Shown here in pieces: positions 20,742 to 30,179 of a DNA stretch of 64,000 nucleotides. Below the pieces are notes generated by a model. It was given only the letters and a program-made list of their open reading frames with translations. It was not told the origin of the DNA and made no database searches. This DNA comes from Herbaspirillum sp. DW155. Lineage in GTDB: Bacteria > Pseudomonadota > Gammaproteobacteria > Burkholderiales > Burkholderiaceae_D. The stretch spans positions 620,001-684,000 of the forward strand of contig NZ_AP029028.1 of assembly GCF_037076565.1 (NCBI RefSeq), given 5' to 3'. The translations under genes and the position numbers were made by a program. How positions within the stretch are numbered: position 1 is the stretch's first letter; each line of letters starts with the position of its first letter.

Positions 20742-21545
20742 ATGCAGAATCGTTTCCGTTTTTATCTTCAACTGGCCTTCACGCTGCTGGTATGCGCCTT
20801 CCTGGTGGTGCCGGTGGTGTTGTCGATGCTGGCCGGTGTGACCGAGAATTTCTTCGTCGGCTTGTCCAGCGGGCTCACGCTGCGCTGGGTGGCGCAGGTG
20901 TGGGAGATGTACCAGCCCACCATCTGGCGTTCGCTCATCATCGCCCTGGCTTGCCTGGCGGTGACGCTGGCAGCCGGGGTGCCGCTGGCCTACATGCTGG
21001 CGCGCTACCGTGGCGGCCATAGCCGCCTGGCGCGCGTGATCGAAGAGTTGCTCATGATGCCGGTGGCCGTGCCGGGCCTGGCCACCGCACTGGCGCTGAT
21101 CATGGCCTATGGGCAGCTGCGCGGGTTCCGCGCCAGCATCCTCTTCATCCTGGTCGGCCACGTGATCTTCACGCTGCCTTTCATGGTGCGCCCGGTACTG
21201 GCGGTGATGCAGTCCTCGCAGCTGGCGCAGCTGGAAGAAGCCGCTGCCAGCCTGGGCGCCGGACGCCTGCGCCGCTTCTTCGGCATCGTCATTCCCAATG
21301 CGGCCTCTGGCATCCTGGCCGGCGCGTTGATGGTGGTCACGCTCTCCATCGGCGAATTCAACATCACCTGGATGCTGCACACGCCGCTGACCCAGACCCT
21401 GCCGGTGGGCCTGGCCGATGCCTATGCATCGATGCGGCTGGAGGTGGGATCGGCCTATACGCTGATCTTCTTTTTCATGATCATTCCGCTCCTGATCGGC
21501 ATGCAGTGGGCGACCCAGGCAACACGCAAGAAAGTCAGTCTATGA
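20742..21545 (+). CDS. ABC transporter permease (second)
   Basis: 267 residues, six membrane helices, with the coupling loop at AQLEEAAASLGAGRLRRFFG. GGAAGAGG precedes ATG 20742, ten bases after the first permease gene. Its last codons overlap the start of the ATPase gene (ATGA), a sign of translational coupling. Confidence 0.88.
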   Translation: MQNRFRFYLQLAFTLLVCAFLVVPVVLSMLAGVTENFFVGLSSGLTLRWVAQVWEMYQPTIWRSLIIALACLAVTLAAGVPLAYMLARYRGGHSRLARVIEELLMMPVAVPGLATALALIMAYGQLRGFRASILFILVGHVIFTLPFMVRPVLAVMQSSQLAQLEEAAASLGAGRLRRFFGIVIPNAASGILAGALMVVTLSIGEFNITWMLHTPLTQTLPVGLADAYASMRLEVGSAYTLIFFFMIIPLLIGMQWATQATRKKVSL

Positions 21546-22636
21546 AGCCCAAGCAAGAAGCCGTTTCCATCCGCCTGCAGCAATGCGCCAAGTCCTTCGC
21601 CAATGGCACGCGCGCGCTGCAGCCCCTGGACCTCGACATCCATCCCGGTGAAACCCTGGTCCTGCTGGGCCCCTCGGGTTGCGGCAAGACCACCACGCTG
21701 CGCATGATCGCGGGACTGGAGTTTCCCGATGAAGGTGGGCGCGTGCTCTTCGGCGACGAAGACGTGACCGCGCTGCCCATCGAGAAACGCGGTGTGGGCA
21801 TGGTGTTCCAGAACTATGCGCTGTTCCCCAACATGAGCGTGGGCGAGAACATCGCCTATGGCATGAAGATCCGCAAGATCCCGGCCGGCGAGCGGGCCGA
21901 GCGCGTCGAGCAGCTGCTTGAGATGGTGCATCTGCAAGGCCTGTCGCATCGCCGCGTGGACCAGCTCTCGGGTGGCCAGAAGCAGCGCGTGGCGCTGGCG
22001 CGCGCACTGGCCATGGAGCCGCGCGTGCTGCTGCTGGACGAACCGCTGACAGCACTGGATGCCAAGCTGCGCGAAGCCGTGCGCAGTGATCTCAACAAGC
22101 TGCTGCGCAGCCTCGGCATCACCGCCATCTACGTCACCCACGATCAGGGCGAGGCCATGGCGCTGGGGGACCGCATCGTCGTCATGGAACGCGGCAAGAT
22201 CTCGCAGATCGGCACGCCCCGCGAGATCTACTATCATCCCGCCAATGACTTCGTGGCCGATTTCATCGGCGCGATGAACCGCGTGGAAGGTGTCTTGTCC
22301 GGAGACCGCCTGCTGCTGCCCCACGGCAGCCTGCCACTGCTCGACAAGCTCGATGCCGCCCGGCAGGGACAGCCGGCCTGCGCCATGTTCCGCCCCGAGG
22401 ATGTGCAGGTGGTGGACCTCACCGAAGCCGACGGGCACTGCGTGCGCGGCAAGGTGCTCAATACCTTTTTCCTGGGTGACCGTACCCGTTTTGAAATCGA
22501 CATTGGCGTGGAGCGTCCGGTCATCGCCGAGACCAGCCGCCGCGGCTGGTGGGAAGCCGGACAGCCGATCGCCATCCGTGTACCGGCCGAGGCGCTGGTG
22601 AAGCTGGCGCTGCGCGCCGAGAAGGAGACCGCATGA
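21542..22636 (+). CDS. ABC transporter ATP-binding protein
   Basis: 364 residues. Walker A GPSGCGKTT, signature LSGGQKQR and Walker B VLLLDEPLTALD are intact, followed by the switch His in YVTHDQ. A C-terminal TOBE-type domain (about 245-360) places it with the PotA/MalK/PhnT class. It powers import through the two permeases. The stop overlaps the start of the phosphodiesterase gene by four bases. Confidence 0.92.
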   Translation: MKPKQEAVSIRLQQCAKSFANGTRALQPLDLDIHPGETLVLLGPSGCGKTTTLRMIAGLEFPDEGGRVLFGDEDVTALPIEKRGVGMVFQNYALFPNMSVGENIAYGMKIRKIPAGERAERVEQLLEMVHLQGLSHRRVDQLSGGQKQRVALARALAMEPRVLLLDEPLTALDAKLREAVRSDLNKLLRSLGITAIYVTHDQGEAMALGDRIVVMERGKISQIGTPREIYYHPANDFVADFIGAMNRVEGVLSGDRLLLPHGSLPLLDKLDAARQGQPACAMFRPEDVQVVDLTEADGHCVRGKVLNTFFLGDRTRFEIDIGVERPVIAETSRRGWWEAGQPIAIRVPAEALVKLALRAEKETA

Positions 22637-23454
22637 TCCTGGGACAGATTTCCGATTTGCACATCAAGACCGATGGCAAGAAATCCTATCGCGTCGTCGA
22701 TACCGCCGAAGCCCTCCGGCGCTGCGTGCAGCAGGTCAACGGGTTGAAGCAGCGCCCCGATGTGCTGCTCATCACCGGCGACCTGGTGGACTTCGGCAAG
22801 CCGTCCGAATATGCCTGCCTGCGCGACTTGCTGGCACCGCTGACCATGCCGTATTACCTGTTGCCGGGCAACCATGACGAGCGCAATGCGCTGCGTGCGG
22901 CCTTCCCGGAGCACGCCTATCTGCAGCAGGGCGGTGAGCGCATCGAGTACGTGATCGAGGAGCATGCCGTGCGCATCATCGCGCTCGATACCGTCATCCC
23001 GCGCGCCAGCGGCGGTGAACTGGCGCCTGCCAGCCTGCAGTGGGTCGATGAAGTGCTGGCGCAGCAGCCCGGGCGTCCGACCGTGATCGCCATGCATCAC
23101 CCGCCCTTTACCACTGGCATCGGCCACATGGATGACATGGGCCTGGCCAATCCGCAGGCGCTGGAAGCGGTGGTGCGCAAGCATCCGCAGGTCGAGCGCA
23201 TCCTGTGCGGACACCTGCATCGTTCGATCCAGCGCCGCTTCGGCGGGACGCTGGCCACGACTTGTCCGGGCGTGTCGCATCAGGTGCAACTGGACCTGGA
23301 TCCGCAGGCGCCGTCCTGCTTCGTGATGGAACCGCCGGGATTCCAGCTGCACTGGTGGGATGCGGCTGGAAGGAGCCTGGTCAGCCATACGGCGTTCATC
23401 GGGGAATTCGATGGGCCGTATCCGTTTTACGATGGGGATGAGTTGATTGATTGA
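22633..23454 (+). CDS. GpdQ/CpdA-like metallophosphodiesterase
   Basis: 273 residues of the class III phosphodiesterase family (two-metal calcineurin fold). All ligand motifs are present: ISDLH (Asp8, His10), TGDLVDFG, GNHDE, HHPPF and GHLHRS. The length and the PGVSHQVQLDLDP/PPGFQLHWW C-terminal region resemble the glycerophosphodiesterase GpdQ more than short CpdA enzymes. There is no signal peptide, so it acts in the cytoplasm. Being translationally coupled to the ABC ATPase, it probably cleaves the imported compound, perhaps a glycerophosphodiester. A stem (23448-23457/23465-23474) without a T run overlaps and follows the stop. Confidence 0.8.
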   Translation: MILGQISDLHIKTDGKKSYRVVDTAEALRRCVQQVNGLKQRPDVLLITGDLVDFGKPSEYACLRDLLAPLTMPYYLLPGNHDERNALRAAFPEHAYLQQGGERIEYVIEEHAVRIIALDTVIPRASGGELAPASLQWVDEVLAQQPGRPTVIAMHHPPFTTGIGHMDDMGLANPQALEAVVRKHPQVERILCGHLHRSIQRRFGGTLATTCPGVSHQVQLDLDPQAPSCFVMEPPGFQLHWWDAAGRSLVSHTAFIGEFDGPYPFYDGDELID

Positions 23455-23517
23455 TCTGTTTGAGAGATCAATCAGGGCCGCTGCAGCTCTGGAAGAGATG
23501 AATGGAAAACGGCTATA

Positions 23518-23844
23518 TCACTTCCACACCAGCGCAATTACCGGCGGCTCGCCGTAATCCTCGCAGCGGTCATTGATGGCCGTGCAGCAGAATTCCACAT
23601 CTTCCACCAGGTCCGGCAGGCGCTTGTGCAGGTCGGCGCTGTGGCTGATCTCGATGGTCAGCACTTCCTTGGGCTTGAGCCTGAACTTGCACATACCATC
23701 GTCATCGCGCAGATAGGACAGGCAATCGACCCAGGCATCCATGTTGCGGCCATAGAAATCCGGGAAGCCGAAAGCCTGTGCGCTCTCGGTATGAAAACTG
23801 TCCCAGTCGGTGATGCGGTCGCCCGCCAGTGTTACGGTGGCCAT
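23518..23844 (-). CDS. Barstar family protein
   Basis: 108 residues. The core FGFPDFYGRNMDAWVDCL matches the barstar fold (the helix that inhibits the ribonuclease barnase has this FPxYYGxNxDALWDCL pattern). No barnase-type ribonuclease or other toxin gene is adjacent. The gene follows exbD by 21 bases on the same strand and is probably co-transcribed with exbBD. It could be an orphan immunity protein or an RNase inhibitor with another partner. Confidence 0.8.
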   Translation of the reverse strand: MATVTLAGDRITDWDSFHTESAQAFGFPDFYGRNMDAWVDCLSYLRDDDGMCKFRLKPKEVLTIEISHSADLHKRLPDLVEDVEFCCTAINDRCEDYGEPPVIALVWK

Positions 23845-23865
23845 GCCTGCTCTCTTTCAGTGTGC

Positions 23866-24300
23866 TTATCTGCCGCTCTTGCCGTCGGCCTTGGGATCGG
23901 TGACGAAGCCCAGCTTGGTCAGGCCCGCACCCTGCGCGGCCGACATCACCTCGGCGATGGTTTCATAGCGGGTGGACTTGTCTGCCCGCAATTGCAGATC
24001 GGGCTGCGGCTTCCTGGCTGCTGCTGCCGCCAGGCGCGTATCCATTTCCTGTTCGCTGACCTGCTGGTCGTTCCAGTACAGCTTGCCTGCCGCATCGATG
24101 CCCAGCGTGACGGTCTCCGGTTTTTCCGGGGCCGGGTTGGACTGTGCGGTAGGCAGGTCCAGCTTCAGGGCGTGGGTGAACATGGGGGCGGTGATGATGA
24201 AGATCACCAGCAGGACCAGCATCACGTCCACCATCGGGGTGACGTTGATGTCGGCCATCGGGGCCGAGTTCTGGTTGTCGTTGAATCCGCCGAAACTCAT
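23866..24300 (-). CDS. exbD: Biopolymer transport protein ExbD
   Basis: 144 residues: a short cytoplasmic N-terminus, one membrane helix (VDVMLVLLVIFIITAPMF) with the proton-carrying Asp at its start, and a periplasmic domain. ExbD works with ExbB to feed proton-motive force to TonB. It follows exbB by 33 bases. No tonB is present in the window, so the energised partner is encoded elsewhere. Confidence 0.9.
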   Translation of the reverse strand: MSFGGFNDNQNSAPMADINVTPMVDVMLVLLVIFIITAPMFTHALKLDLPTAQSNPAPEKPETVTLGIDAAGKLYWNDQQVSEQEMDTRLAAAAARKPQPDLQLRADKSTRYETIAEVMSAAQGAGLTKLGFVTDPKADGKSGR

Positions 24301-24333
24301 GTGGGACTCCTCTCGGATCGGGTGTCGAAAAAA

Positions 24334-25029
24334 TTATTTGCGCATGCCGCCGACGCGCTCGCCGGTGGTCAGATACGCATGCAGGTCGTGTGCGAAGCCA
24401 TCCAGTTCGGCCAGCACCACGCGGTTGATGCGGGTGAAGGCGTTGTAGGCCAGCACGGCGGGAATGGCCACCAGGAGGCCCAGCGCGGTCATGATCAGCG
24501 CCTCGCCCACGGGACCGGCCACCTTGTCGATCTGCACCGTGCCGCTGGCCGAGACCGCCACCAGCGCGTGATAGATGCCCCAGACGGTACCGAACAGGCC
24601 CACGAAGGGCGCGGTCGAGCCGACCGAGGCCAGCAATGTCAGTCCGCGTTCCAGGCGCGCCGAGACGCGGTTGATTTCGCGACGCAGGGTGCGCGTGATC
24701 AGTTCGCCCGGATCGGTGGCGGCGTTGAGCGAGGGCGCGCCCTGCTGGCGGGTGCCGATGTCGGCCGCCTCGGCGGCGCGTTCGGCCATGGGGGTGTAGA
24801 TCTGCTCGCTGTCCAGACGCTGCATGGCGGCAGTGGCATCGGCCAGCGTCGGCGCCTGCCAGAATTGTTCCAGCGCATTGCTGCCGCGCCGGATGCGCCA
24901 GGCGGCCCAGGCCTTGGAGAGGATGTAGAACCAGCTGGCGATCGACATCAGCAGCAACAGATAGGCCACCGAGTGGGAAACGGCATCGCCTTGCGCCCAG
25001 TAGTGGGCAAATCCAACGTTCTGTTCCAT
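24334..25029 (-). CDS. exbB: ExbB/TolQ family proton channel
   Basis: 231 residues with three membrane helices: one near the N-terminus (SVAYLLLLMSIASWFYILS), then two after a cytoplasmic loop (FVGLFGTVWGIYHALVAV and ALGLLVAIPAVLAYNAF). This is the MotA/TolQ/ExbB pattern. Together with ExbD it forms the inner-membrane motor for TonB-dependent uptake. Control by Fur would be usual, but no clear Fur box was found upstream. Confidence 0.9.
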   Translation of the reverse strand: MEQNVGFAHYWAQGDAVSHSVAYLLLLMSIASWFYILSKAWAAWRIRRGSNALEQFWQAPTLADATAAMQRLDSEQIYTPMAERAAEAADIGTRQQGAPSLNAATDPGELITRTLRREINRVSARLERGLTLLASVGSTAPFVGLFGTVWGIYHALVAVSASGTVQIDKVAGPVGEALIMTALGLLVAIPAVLAYNAFTRINRVVLAELDGFAHDLHAYLTTGERVGGMRK

Positions 25030-25118
25030 GGTACGTGCTTTCGGGAAAGACGCCGCACGGGGCGGCAGGAAGTCAATGACGGTCAGTTGCGGGGCAATCG
25101 CTTGGAGCGACCGGCCCC

Positions 25119-25156
25119 AAAAAAATTCGCTGCCGGACCTGGTGGGGTGCGGCAGC
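25119..25156 (-). terminator. Terminator after dapB
   Basis: On the minus strand GCTGCCG pairs with CGGCAGC across a 14-base loop and is followed by GAA and seven T. It lies 31 bases beyond the dapB stop and separates bamE-side genes from exbB. Confidence 0.65.
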
Positions 25157-25187
25157 GTCGGGCATTTCCTGTGGTTCCGGGCTCGGC

Positions 25188-25994
25188 TTACTTGAAGCCC
25201 AGCACATCCTGCATGTCGTACAGGCCGGTGTCCTTGTCGGCCAGGAAGCGTGCGGCGCGCAGGCTGCCCATGGCGTACGAGACGCGGCTGGAAGACTTGT
25301 GCGAAATCTCGATGCGCTCGCCGATGCCGGCGAACAACACCGTGTGGTCGCCGATGATGTCGCCGCCGCGCACGGTGGCAAAACCGATGGAGGAGGGATC
25401 GCGTTCACCGGTGACGCCTTCGCGGGCGTAGACGGCCACGTCGTCGAGCTTCCTGCCCAGCGCATCGGCGATGACTTCACCCATCTTCAGCGCCGTGCCC
25501 GAAGGAGCGTCGACCTTGTGGCGGTGATGGGCTTCGATGATCTCGATGTCGTAGCCGTGCGAGAAATTCTTGGCCGCCATCTCCAGCAGCTTCAAGGTGA
25601 CGTTGACGCCCACGCTCATGTTGGGCGCGGCCATGATGGCGGTGCGCTTGGCGAATTCGGCGATGGCCGCTTTGCCTTCGGCCTCGAAGCCGGTGGTGCC
25701 GATGACCACCTTCACGCCATGGGCGGCGCAGTATTCCAGGTGCTTCAACGTGCCTTCAGGGCGGGTGAAGTCGATCAGCACGTCAGCGCCGGCCAGGCCG
25801 CGCGCCAGGTCCGATTCGATGACCACACCGGTGGTCTTGCCCAGGAACAGGCCGGCATCGGTGCCGAGGACGGGCGAGGTGGGCGTATCCAGGGCGCCGG
25901 AGAGCTTGAGGCCATCGGCATTGAGGATGGCTTCGATCAGCATGCGGCCCATGCGCCCGGAGGCGCCGGCCACGGCGATATTCAATGCAGTCAT
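25188..25994 (-). CDS. dapB: 4-hydroxy-tetrahydrodipicolinate reductase
   Basis: 268 residues. N-terminal NAD(P)H-binding motif GASGRMGRM, and the substrate-binding signature [17 protein letters not shown] with catalytic His and Lys. It reduces the dipicolinate precursor in lysine and peptidoglycan (diaminopimelate) synthesis. It follows bamE by 36 bases on the same strand; bamE-dapB next to fur is a common betaproteobacterial order. Confidence 0.95.
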   Translation of the reverse strand: MTALNIAVAGASGRMGRMLIEAILNADGLKLSGALDTPTSPVLGTDAGLFLGKTTGVVIESDLARGLAGADVLIDFTRPEGTLKHLEYCAAHGVKVVIGTTGFEAEGKAAIAEFAKRTAIMAAPNMSVGVNVTLKLLEMAAKNFSHGYDIEIIEAHHRHKVDAPSGTALKMGEVIADALGRKLDDVAVYAREGVTGERDPSSIGFATVRGGDIIGDHTVLFAGIGERIEISHKSSSRVSYAMGSLRAARFLADKDTGLYDMQDVLGFK

Positions 25995-26030
25995 GTGAAA
26001 CTCGGAGTAAACAGGTGCGGAAGGCAGGTC

Positions 26031-26597
26031 TTATTTGCCGGTGGCCGAGGAGGGCGCGACCGGGGAGGCCGGTTTGATCTCGCTCTCTTCCTTGGGTTTG
26101 TCGCCGAAGCTGGCCTTGGCGCCGACCTTGGCGTCGGTGATCAGGGTCAGGTATTCGCTTTCGGTGGGCAGGTTCTGGCCGCCCTCGACGTGATCCAGCA
26201 GGTCATCCTTGAAGAACACCGAGACGCGGCTGGTCATGACCTCGCCATTGCCCTTGGCCAGGCGGAAGTCGTAATCCCAGCGGTTGGCGTGGAACATGTC
26301 CGACAGCAGCGGCGTGCCCAGCACGAAGCGCACCTGGTCGCGGGTCAGGCCCGGACGCAGCTGCGCCACCATTTCCTTGGAGACGAAGTTGCCTTGCTGG
26401 ATGTCGATGCGATAGGGTCGCAGGAAGCCGAACAGGCTATCGCTCTTGCCGGTCACTTTCACGCCCGAGGTATCGGTGGGCGCTGCCTGGTCCGGCGCCT
26501 TGGTCGAGGAACAGCCGGCCAGCGATACGGCCAGTGCTGCAAGGACGCCAAGGGCGGCGGTGTGATGACGGGACTTCATTCGGGAAAGCATGCGCAT
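26031..26597 (-). CDS. bamE: Outer membrane protein assembly factor BamE
   Basis: 188 residues: lipoprotein signal with lipobox SLAG-C near residue 28, then the BamE/SmpA domain (RIDIQQGNFVSKEMVAQLRPGLTRDQVRFVLGTP motif region) and a Pro/Ala-rich tail. It anchors in the outer membrane and supports the BamA machine. Three ATG codons compete within the first seven codons; the first is kept. It is divergent from fur with 193 bases between. Confidence 0.9.
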   Translation of the reverse strand: MRMLSRMKSRHHTAALGVLAALAVSLAGCSSTKAPDQAAPTDTSGVKVTGKSDSLFGFLRPYRIDIQQGNFVSKEMVAQLRPGLTRDQVRFVLGTPLLSDMFHANRWDYDFRLAKGNGEVMTSRVSVFFKDDLLDHVEGGQNLPTESEYLTLITDAKVGAKASFGDKPKEESEIKPASPVAPSSATGK

Positions 26598-26790
26598 AAA
26601 GATTTCAACCGGGTTGAGCCATGAGCCTAAAGCGCTATATGATAAGCTAGAACTTACTTCTTAAATAGGCATGAGTGCGTTCCGGGTGTAAAAGGGTGTT
26701 CCCCACCGCCCCGCCGGAACGGTCCGCCAGGTCTTCCCAGTGGACCGCCGCGCCTGTTCGAGACCAGTAAACCCGGGAACCCACTCTACC

Positions 26791-27216
26791 ATGCCGAACA
26801 ATCCATCCGAACTGAAGGCCAGCGGCCTGAAGGCGACCCTGCCGCGCCTGAAGATCCTTGAAATCTTCCAGAACACCTCCGTGCGCCACTTGAGCGCCGA
26901 AGACGTCTACAAACAATTGCTTTCCGACAATCTCGACGTGGGCCTGGCCACTGTCTATCGCGTGCTGACCCAGTTCGAGCAGGCCGGACTGCTCCAGCGC
27001 AATCACTTCGAGACCGGCAAGGCCGTCTTCGAACTCAACGAAGGCTCGCACCACGATCACCTGGTCTGCCTGGATTGCGGCAAGGTCGAGGAATTCTTCG
27101 ACGCCGAAATCGAAAAGCGCCAGTTGAAGATTGCCCAGGAGCACGGGTTCGAGATTGCCGACCATGCCCTGGCCCTCTATGGTCATTGCAAGAACTGCAA
27201 GAAAGTGAAGAAGTAA
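26791..27216 (+). CDS. fur: Ferric uptake regulator
   Basis: 141 residues with the Fur layout: winged helix ([15 protein letters not shown], then [13 protein letters not shown]) and a dimerisation domain with the metal-binding [16 protein letters not shown] and a C-terminal CKNC pair. As the iron sensor it represses uptake genes when Fe2+ is plentiful. ATG 26791 begins the homology. An AT-rich tract at about 26630-26670 in the gap to bamE is the likely promoter area. A strong bidirectional terminator follows. Confidence 0.95.
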   Translation: MPNNPSELKASGLKATLPRLKILEIFQNTSVRHLSAEDVYKQLLSDNLDVGLATVYRVLTQFEQAGLLQRNHFETGKAVFELNEGSHHDHLVCLDCGKVEEFFDAEIEKRQLKIAQEHGFEIADHALALYGHCKNCKKVKK

Positions 27217-27270
27217 GTTTGCGATCGATTGCCTGGTTTTACTTTGGCAAGGCAGTGTGAAGGAAACAGC

Positions 27271-27303
27271 AAAAAAGCCACGGATTGATCCCGTGGCTTT
27301 TTT
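27271..27303. terminator. Bidirectional terminator between fur and hrcA
   Basis: AAAAAAGCCACGG and CCGTGGCTTTTTT form a perfect 13-bp inverted repeat with a 7-base loop, so the hairpin has a U run when read from either strand. It serves both convergent genes. Confidence 0.92.
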
Positions 27304-27315
27304 CGTCCTGCCGGA

Positions 27316-28344
27316 TCAGTGCTGGCTCAATGCGCTGGAGAGCAGCTTGGCGGTGATGTCGACGATGGGGATGACGCGTTCGTAGGCCATGCGGGTCGGC
27401 CCGATCACGCCCAGGGTGCCGACGATGCGGCCGTTGACTTCGTAGGGCGCGGTGACGATGCTCATGTCATCCATGGGTACCAGCTGGGATTCGCCGCCGA
27501 TGAAGATCTGCACCCCGGTGGCCTTGCTGGAGACGTCCAGCAGCTGCAACAGCCCGGTCTTCTGCTCGAACATGTCGAACAGGCGGCGCAGCGAATTCAT
27601 GTTGGAGGACAGGTCGGTCACCGACAGCAGGTTGCGCTCGCCGGAGATGACCACGTTGTTGTCGGCTTCCTCGTTCATGGCGTCGCTGCCGGCTTCGACC
27701 GCAGCTTGCATGAGCGCGGTCATGTCGTCGCGCAGCTGGCGCAGTTCGCCCTGCAGGTGCACGCGCACCTGGTCGAAGGACTGGCCGGCGTAATGCTGGT
27801 TGATGTAATTGGCGGCCTGGGTCAACTGACTCGGGGTGTAGTCGACCTCGGTGAGCAGCATGCGGTTCTGCACGTCGCCGCCCTGGTCGACGATGACCAG
27901 GAGGATGCGCTTTTCCGACAGCCGCAGGAACTCGATCTGCTGGAACACCGATTCGCGCTTGGGCGTCATCACCACGCCCGCGAACTGTGACAGCGAGGAC
28001 AGCACCTGGGCTGCATTGGTGATGATCTTCTGGGGCGAACCGCTGTGTTGCAAACGCGCCTGCAGACGGCCTTCGAGGGCGCTTTCGTCGATGGCCTCGA
28101 CGGTCAGGAGGGTATCGACGAACATGCGATAGCCGCGCGGCGTGGGCACGCGGCCGGCCGAGGTGTGCGGGCTGGCGACGAAGCCCATCTCTTCGAGATC
28201 GGCCATGATGTTGCGGATGGTCGCCGGCGACAGTTCCAGGCCCGACAGTTTCGACAGGGCGCGAGAACCCACCGGCTGGCCGTCGGCGATGTACCGTTCG
28301 ACCAGGGCTTTCAGGAGAGTGCGGGCGCGGTTATCGAGTTGCAT
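27316..28344 (-). CDS. hrcA: Heat-inducible transcription repressor HrcA
   Basis: 342 residues: N-terminal winged helix ([25 protein letters not shown]), GAF-like middle and the conserved [24 protein letters not shown] end. HrcA binds the CIRCE element to repress chaperone genes and depends on GroE. No CIRCE sequence was found before grpE or dnaK here, so its targets (usually groESL) lie outside. It follows the HAD hydrolase gene by 71 bases. Confidence 0.95.
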   Translation of the reverse strand: MQLDNRARTLLKALVERYIADGQPVGSRALSKLSGLELSPATIRNIMADLEEMGFVASPHTSAGRVPTPRGYRMFVDTLLTVEAIDESALEGRLQARLQHSGSPQKIITNAAQVLSSLSQFAGVVMTPKRESVFQQIEFLRLSEKRILLVIVDQGGDVQNRMLLTEVDYTPSQLTQAANYINQHYAGQSFDQVRVHLQGELRQLRDDMTALMQAAVEAGSDAMNEEADNNVVISGERNLLSVTDLSSNMNSLRRLFDMFEQKTGLLQLLDVSSKATGVQIFIGGESQLVPMDDMSIVTAPYEVNGRIVGTLGVIGPTRMAYERVIPIVDITAKLLSSALSQH

Positions 28345-28415
28345 GGGACATATTCTAGCGGCATATCAGGCAAATGTGACGCGCACGTCAGCCTGGGCGC
28401 GATTTGAGCGAAGGA

Positions 28416-29144
28416 TCAGGCTTGCGTTTGCAGCCAGTCGTGCAGCTCATGCAGGTCGCGGCAGATGGCGTCGGGGTGGATGCCTTCGGGCAGGATGCGG
28501 CCGAAACGGTTCATCCACACCGCCCGCAGACCGGCCTGCTGCGCGCCTTGCACGTCCAGTAGCGGATCGTCGCCCACATACACGGTGGCTGCCGGGGCGA
28601 CCTGCAGTGCATCGCAGGCAGCGTGGAAGATGGCCGGATCAGGTTTGGCGCGGCCGAAGCGGTGGGCGGCAATCGAGACGCCGAAGTGGCCGGCCAGCCC
28701 GATGCGTTCCAGATCGGCAAAACCGTTGGAGACCGAGCCCAGGGTCAGCCGCCCCTTCATGCGCAGCAGCGCCGGTTCGACGTCATCGAACAGCGCCACC
28801 GTGCTGCGCGCTTCGGAGAACAGCGCCATGGCCGGATCAACCAGCGCCAGGTCCACGTCATGCTCGCGGAAGACCTCGGAGAGCGCCGTGTGGCGCAGCT
28901 TCCAGAGATCGATGCGATACATCGGGTCAGTCTGCATCAGGGCCATGCGGCGCTCGCGCAGGCTGGTGATGGTATGGGCCGCTGCCACTGCAGGAGCATG
29001 CTCGCGCAGCCAGTCGTAGAGCAGCCCTTCAGCGCGCACCAGCACCGGTTCGATGGCCCAGAGGGTGTCGTCGAGGTCGAACAGCACGGCCTGGATCGGT
29101 GCTTGAGCAACTGAGTGCGGCAGGGGGGAGGTGCTTGGTTTCAT
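28416..29144 (-). CDS. HAD-superfamily hydrolase
   Basis: 242 residues with HAD motif I ([10 protein letters not shown]), motif II (LGSVSNGF) and motifs III/IV ([26 protein letters not shown]). The cap is of the helical subclass I type, as in phosphoglycolate- or nucleotide-phosphatases. Substrate is unknown. The start is only 36 bases from the divergent nadK start, so the two promoters must overlap or one start is further inside. Confidence 0.85.
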   Translation of the reverse strand: MKPSTSPLPHSVAQAPIQAVLFDLDDTLWAIEPVLVRAEGLLYDWLREHAPAVAAAHTITSLRERRMALMQTDPMYRIDLWKLRHTALSEVFREHDVDLALVDPAMALFSEARSTVALFDDVEPALLRMKGRLTLGSVSNGFADLERIGLAGHFGVSIAAHRFGRAKPDPAIFHAACDALQVAPAATVYVGDDPLLDVQGAQQAGLRAVWMNRFGRILPEGIHPDAICRDLHELHDWLQTQA

Positions 29145-29180
29145 TACAATGTCATCTCAAATTATGGTCTAATCCGCAGC

Positions 29181-30098
29181 ATGTGGCCCATCAAATTACC
29201 CGTTCAGGCAGCTGTACCCAAAACCGTCGCCATCGTCGGCAAGTTCCAGGCCGTCGGCATCGCGCAGATCTTGTCGGACATCGCTGTGTTCCTGGAATCG
29301 CACGGCCACACCGTGGTCTTCGAGACCGAGACCGCCGAGAACATCGCCCTGCAAGGCTATGACAGCATGACCCCCGAGCAGATCGGCCAGCATGCGGACG
29401 TGGCCATCGTGGTCGGTGGCGATGGCACCATGCTGGGCATCGCGCGCCAGCTGGCGCCTTACAACGTGCCGCTGATCGGCATCAACCAGGGGCGCCTGGG
29501 CTTCATCACCGATATCGCGCAAGACCGCATGATACCGGCTCTGGGCGAAATGCTGGAAGGCAAGGTGGAAGCCGAGTCGCGCTCGCTGCTGGAAGCGCGG
29601 GTCTACCGCGAAGGCGGCGAGATCTTCCGTGCGCTGGCCTTGAACGACGTGGTGGTGGCGCGCGGTTCCACCTCCGGCATGGTCGAGCTGCGGGTGGAAG
29701 TCGATGGCCGCTTCATGTACAACCAGCGCTCCGATGGCCTCATCGTGGCCACCCCCACCGGTTCCACGGCCTATGCGCTGTCGGCGGGCGGGCCCATCCT
29801 GCATCCCAGCCTGCATGGCATCGTGATGGTGCCGATCTCGCCGCATTCGCTGTCCAACCGTCCCATCACGCTGTCGGATTCCTGCGAGATCGTCATCCAG
29901 GTGGTGGCCGGGCGCGAGGTCAGCGCCAACTTCGACATGCAATCCTTGACCAGCGTGCTGCATGGCGACCGTATCGTGATCCGCCGTTCGGCGCACAAGA
30001 TCACCTTCCTGCATCCCGAGGGCTGGAGCTATTTCGATACCCTGCGCGAGAAGCTGCACTGGAATGAATACCCGTCGATAGAAGGCCGATTACAATAA
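29181..30098 (+). CDS. nadK: NAD kinase
   Basis: 305 residues. The diagnostic GGDGTML motif, the [10 protein letters not shown] segment and the [16 protein letters not shown] motif are all present. It phosphorylates NAD to NADP in the cytoplasm. ATG 29181 is the first start giving the usual length; the frame is open 22 codons further upstream. It is followed by recN 81 bases downstream, a conserved pair. Confidence 0.95.
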   Translation: MWPIKLPVQAAVPKTVAIVGKFQAVGIAQILSDIAVFLESHGHTVVFETETAENIALQGYDSMTPEQIGQHADVAIVVGGDGTMLGIARQLAPYNVPLIGINQGRLGFITDIAQDRMIPALGEMLEGKVEAESRSLLEARVYREGGEIFRALALNDVVVARGSTSGMVELRVEVDGRFMYNQRSDGLIVATPTGSTAYALSAGGPILHPSLHGIVMVPISPHSLSNRPITLSDSCEIVIQVVAGREVSANFDMQSLTSVLHGDRIVIRRSAHKITFLHPEGWSYFDTLREKLHWNEYPSIEGRLQ

Positions 30099-30179
30099 GC
30101 CCGCAGCAAGCCGGCCCCATCTGCATGCCGGCTTGCTTGCGAACACTGGCCTGTCCGTCCAACCCGCTGCGAGACCACC

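Noticed and set aside
23518..23844. Complete barnase-barstar toxin-antitoxin pair
   Set aside because: Only the barstar side is present; neighbouring frames on both strands show no ribonuclease motif.
26598..26790. Fur box in the bamE-fur gap
   Set aside because: The AT-rich stretch around 26635-26665 does not match the GATAATGATAATCATTATC pattern well enough to call.
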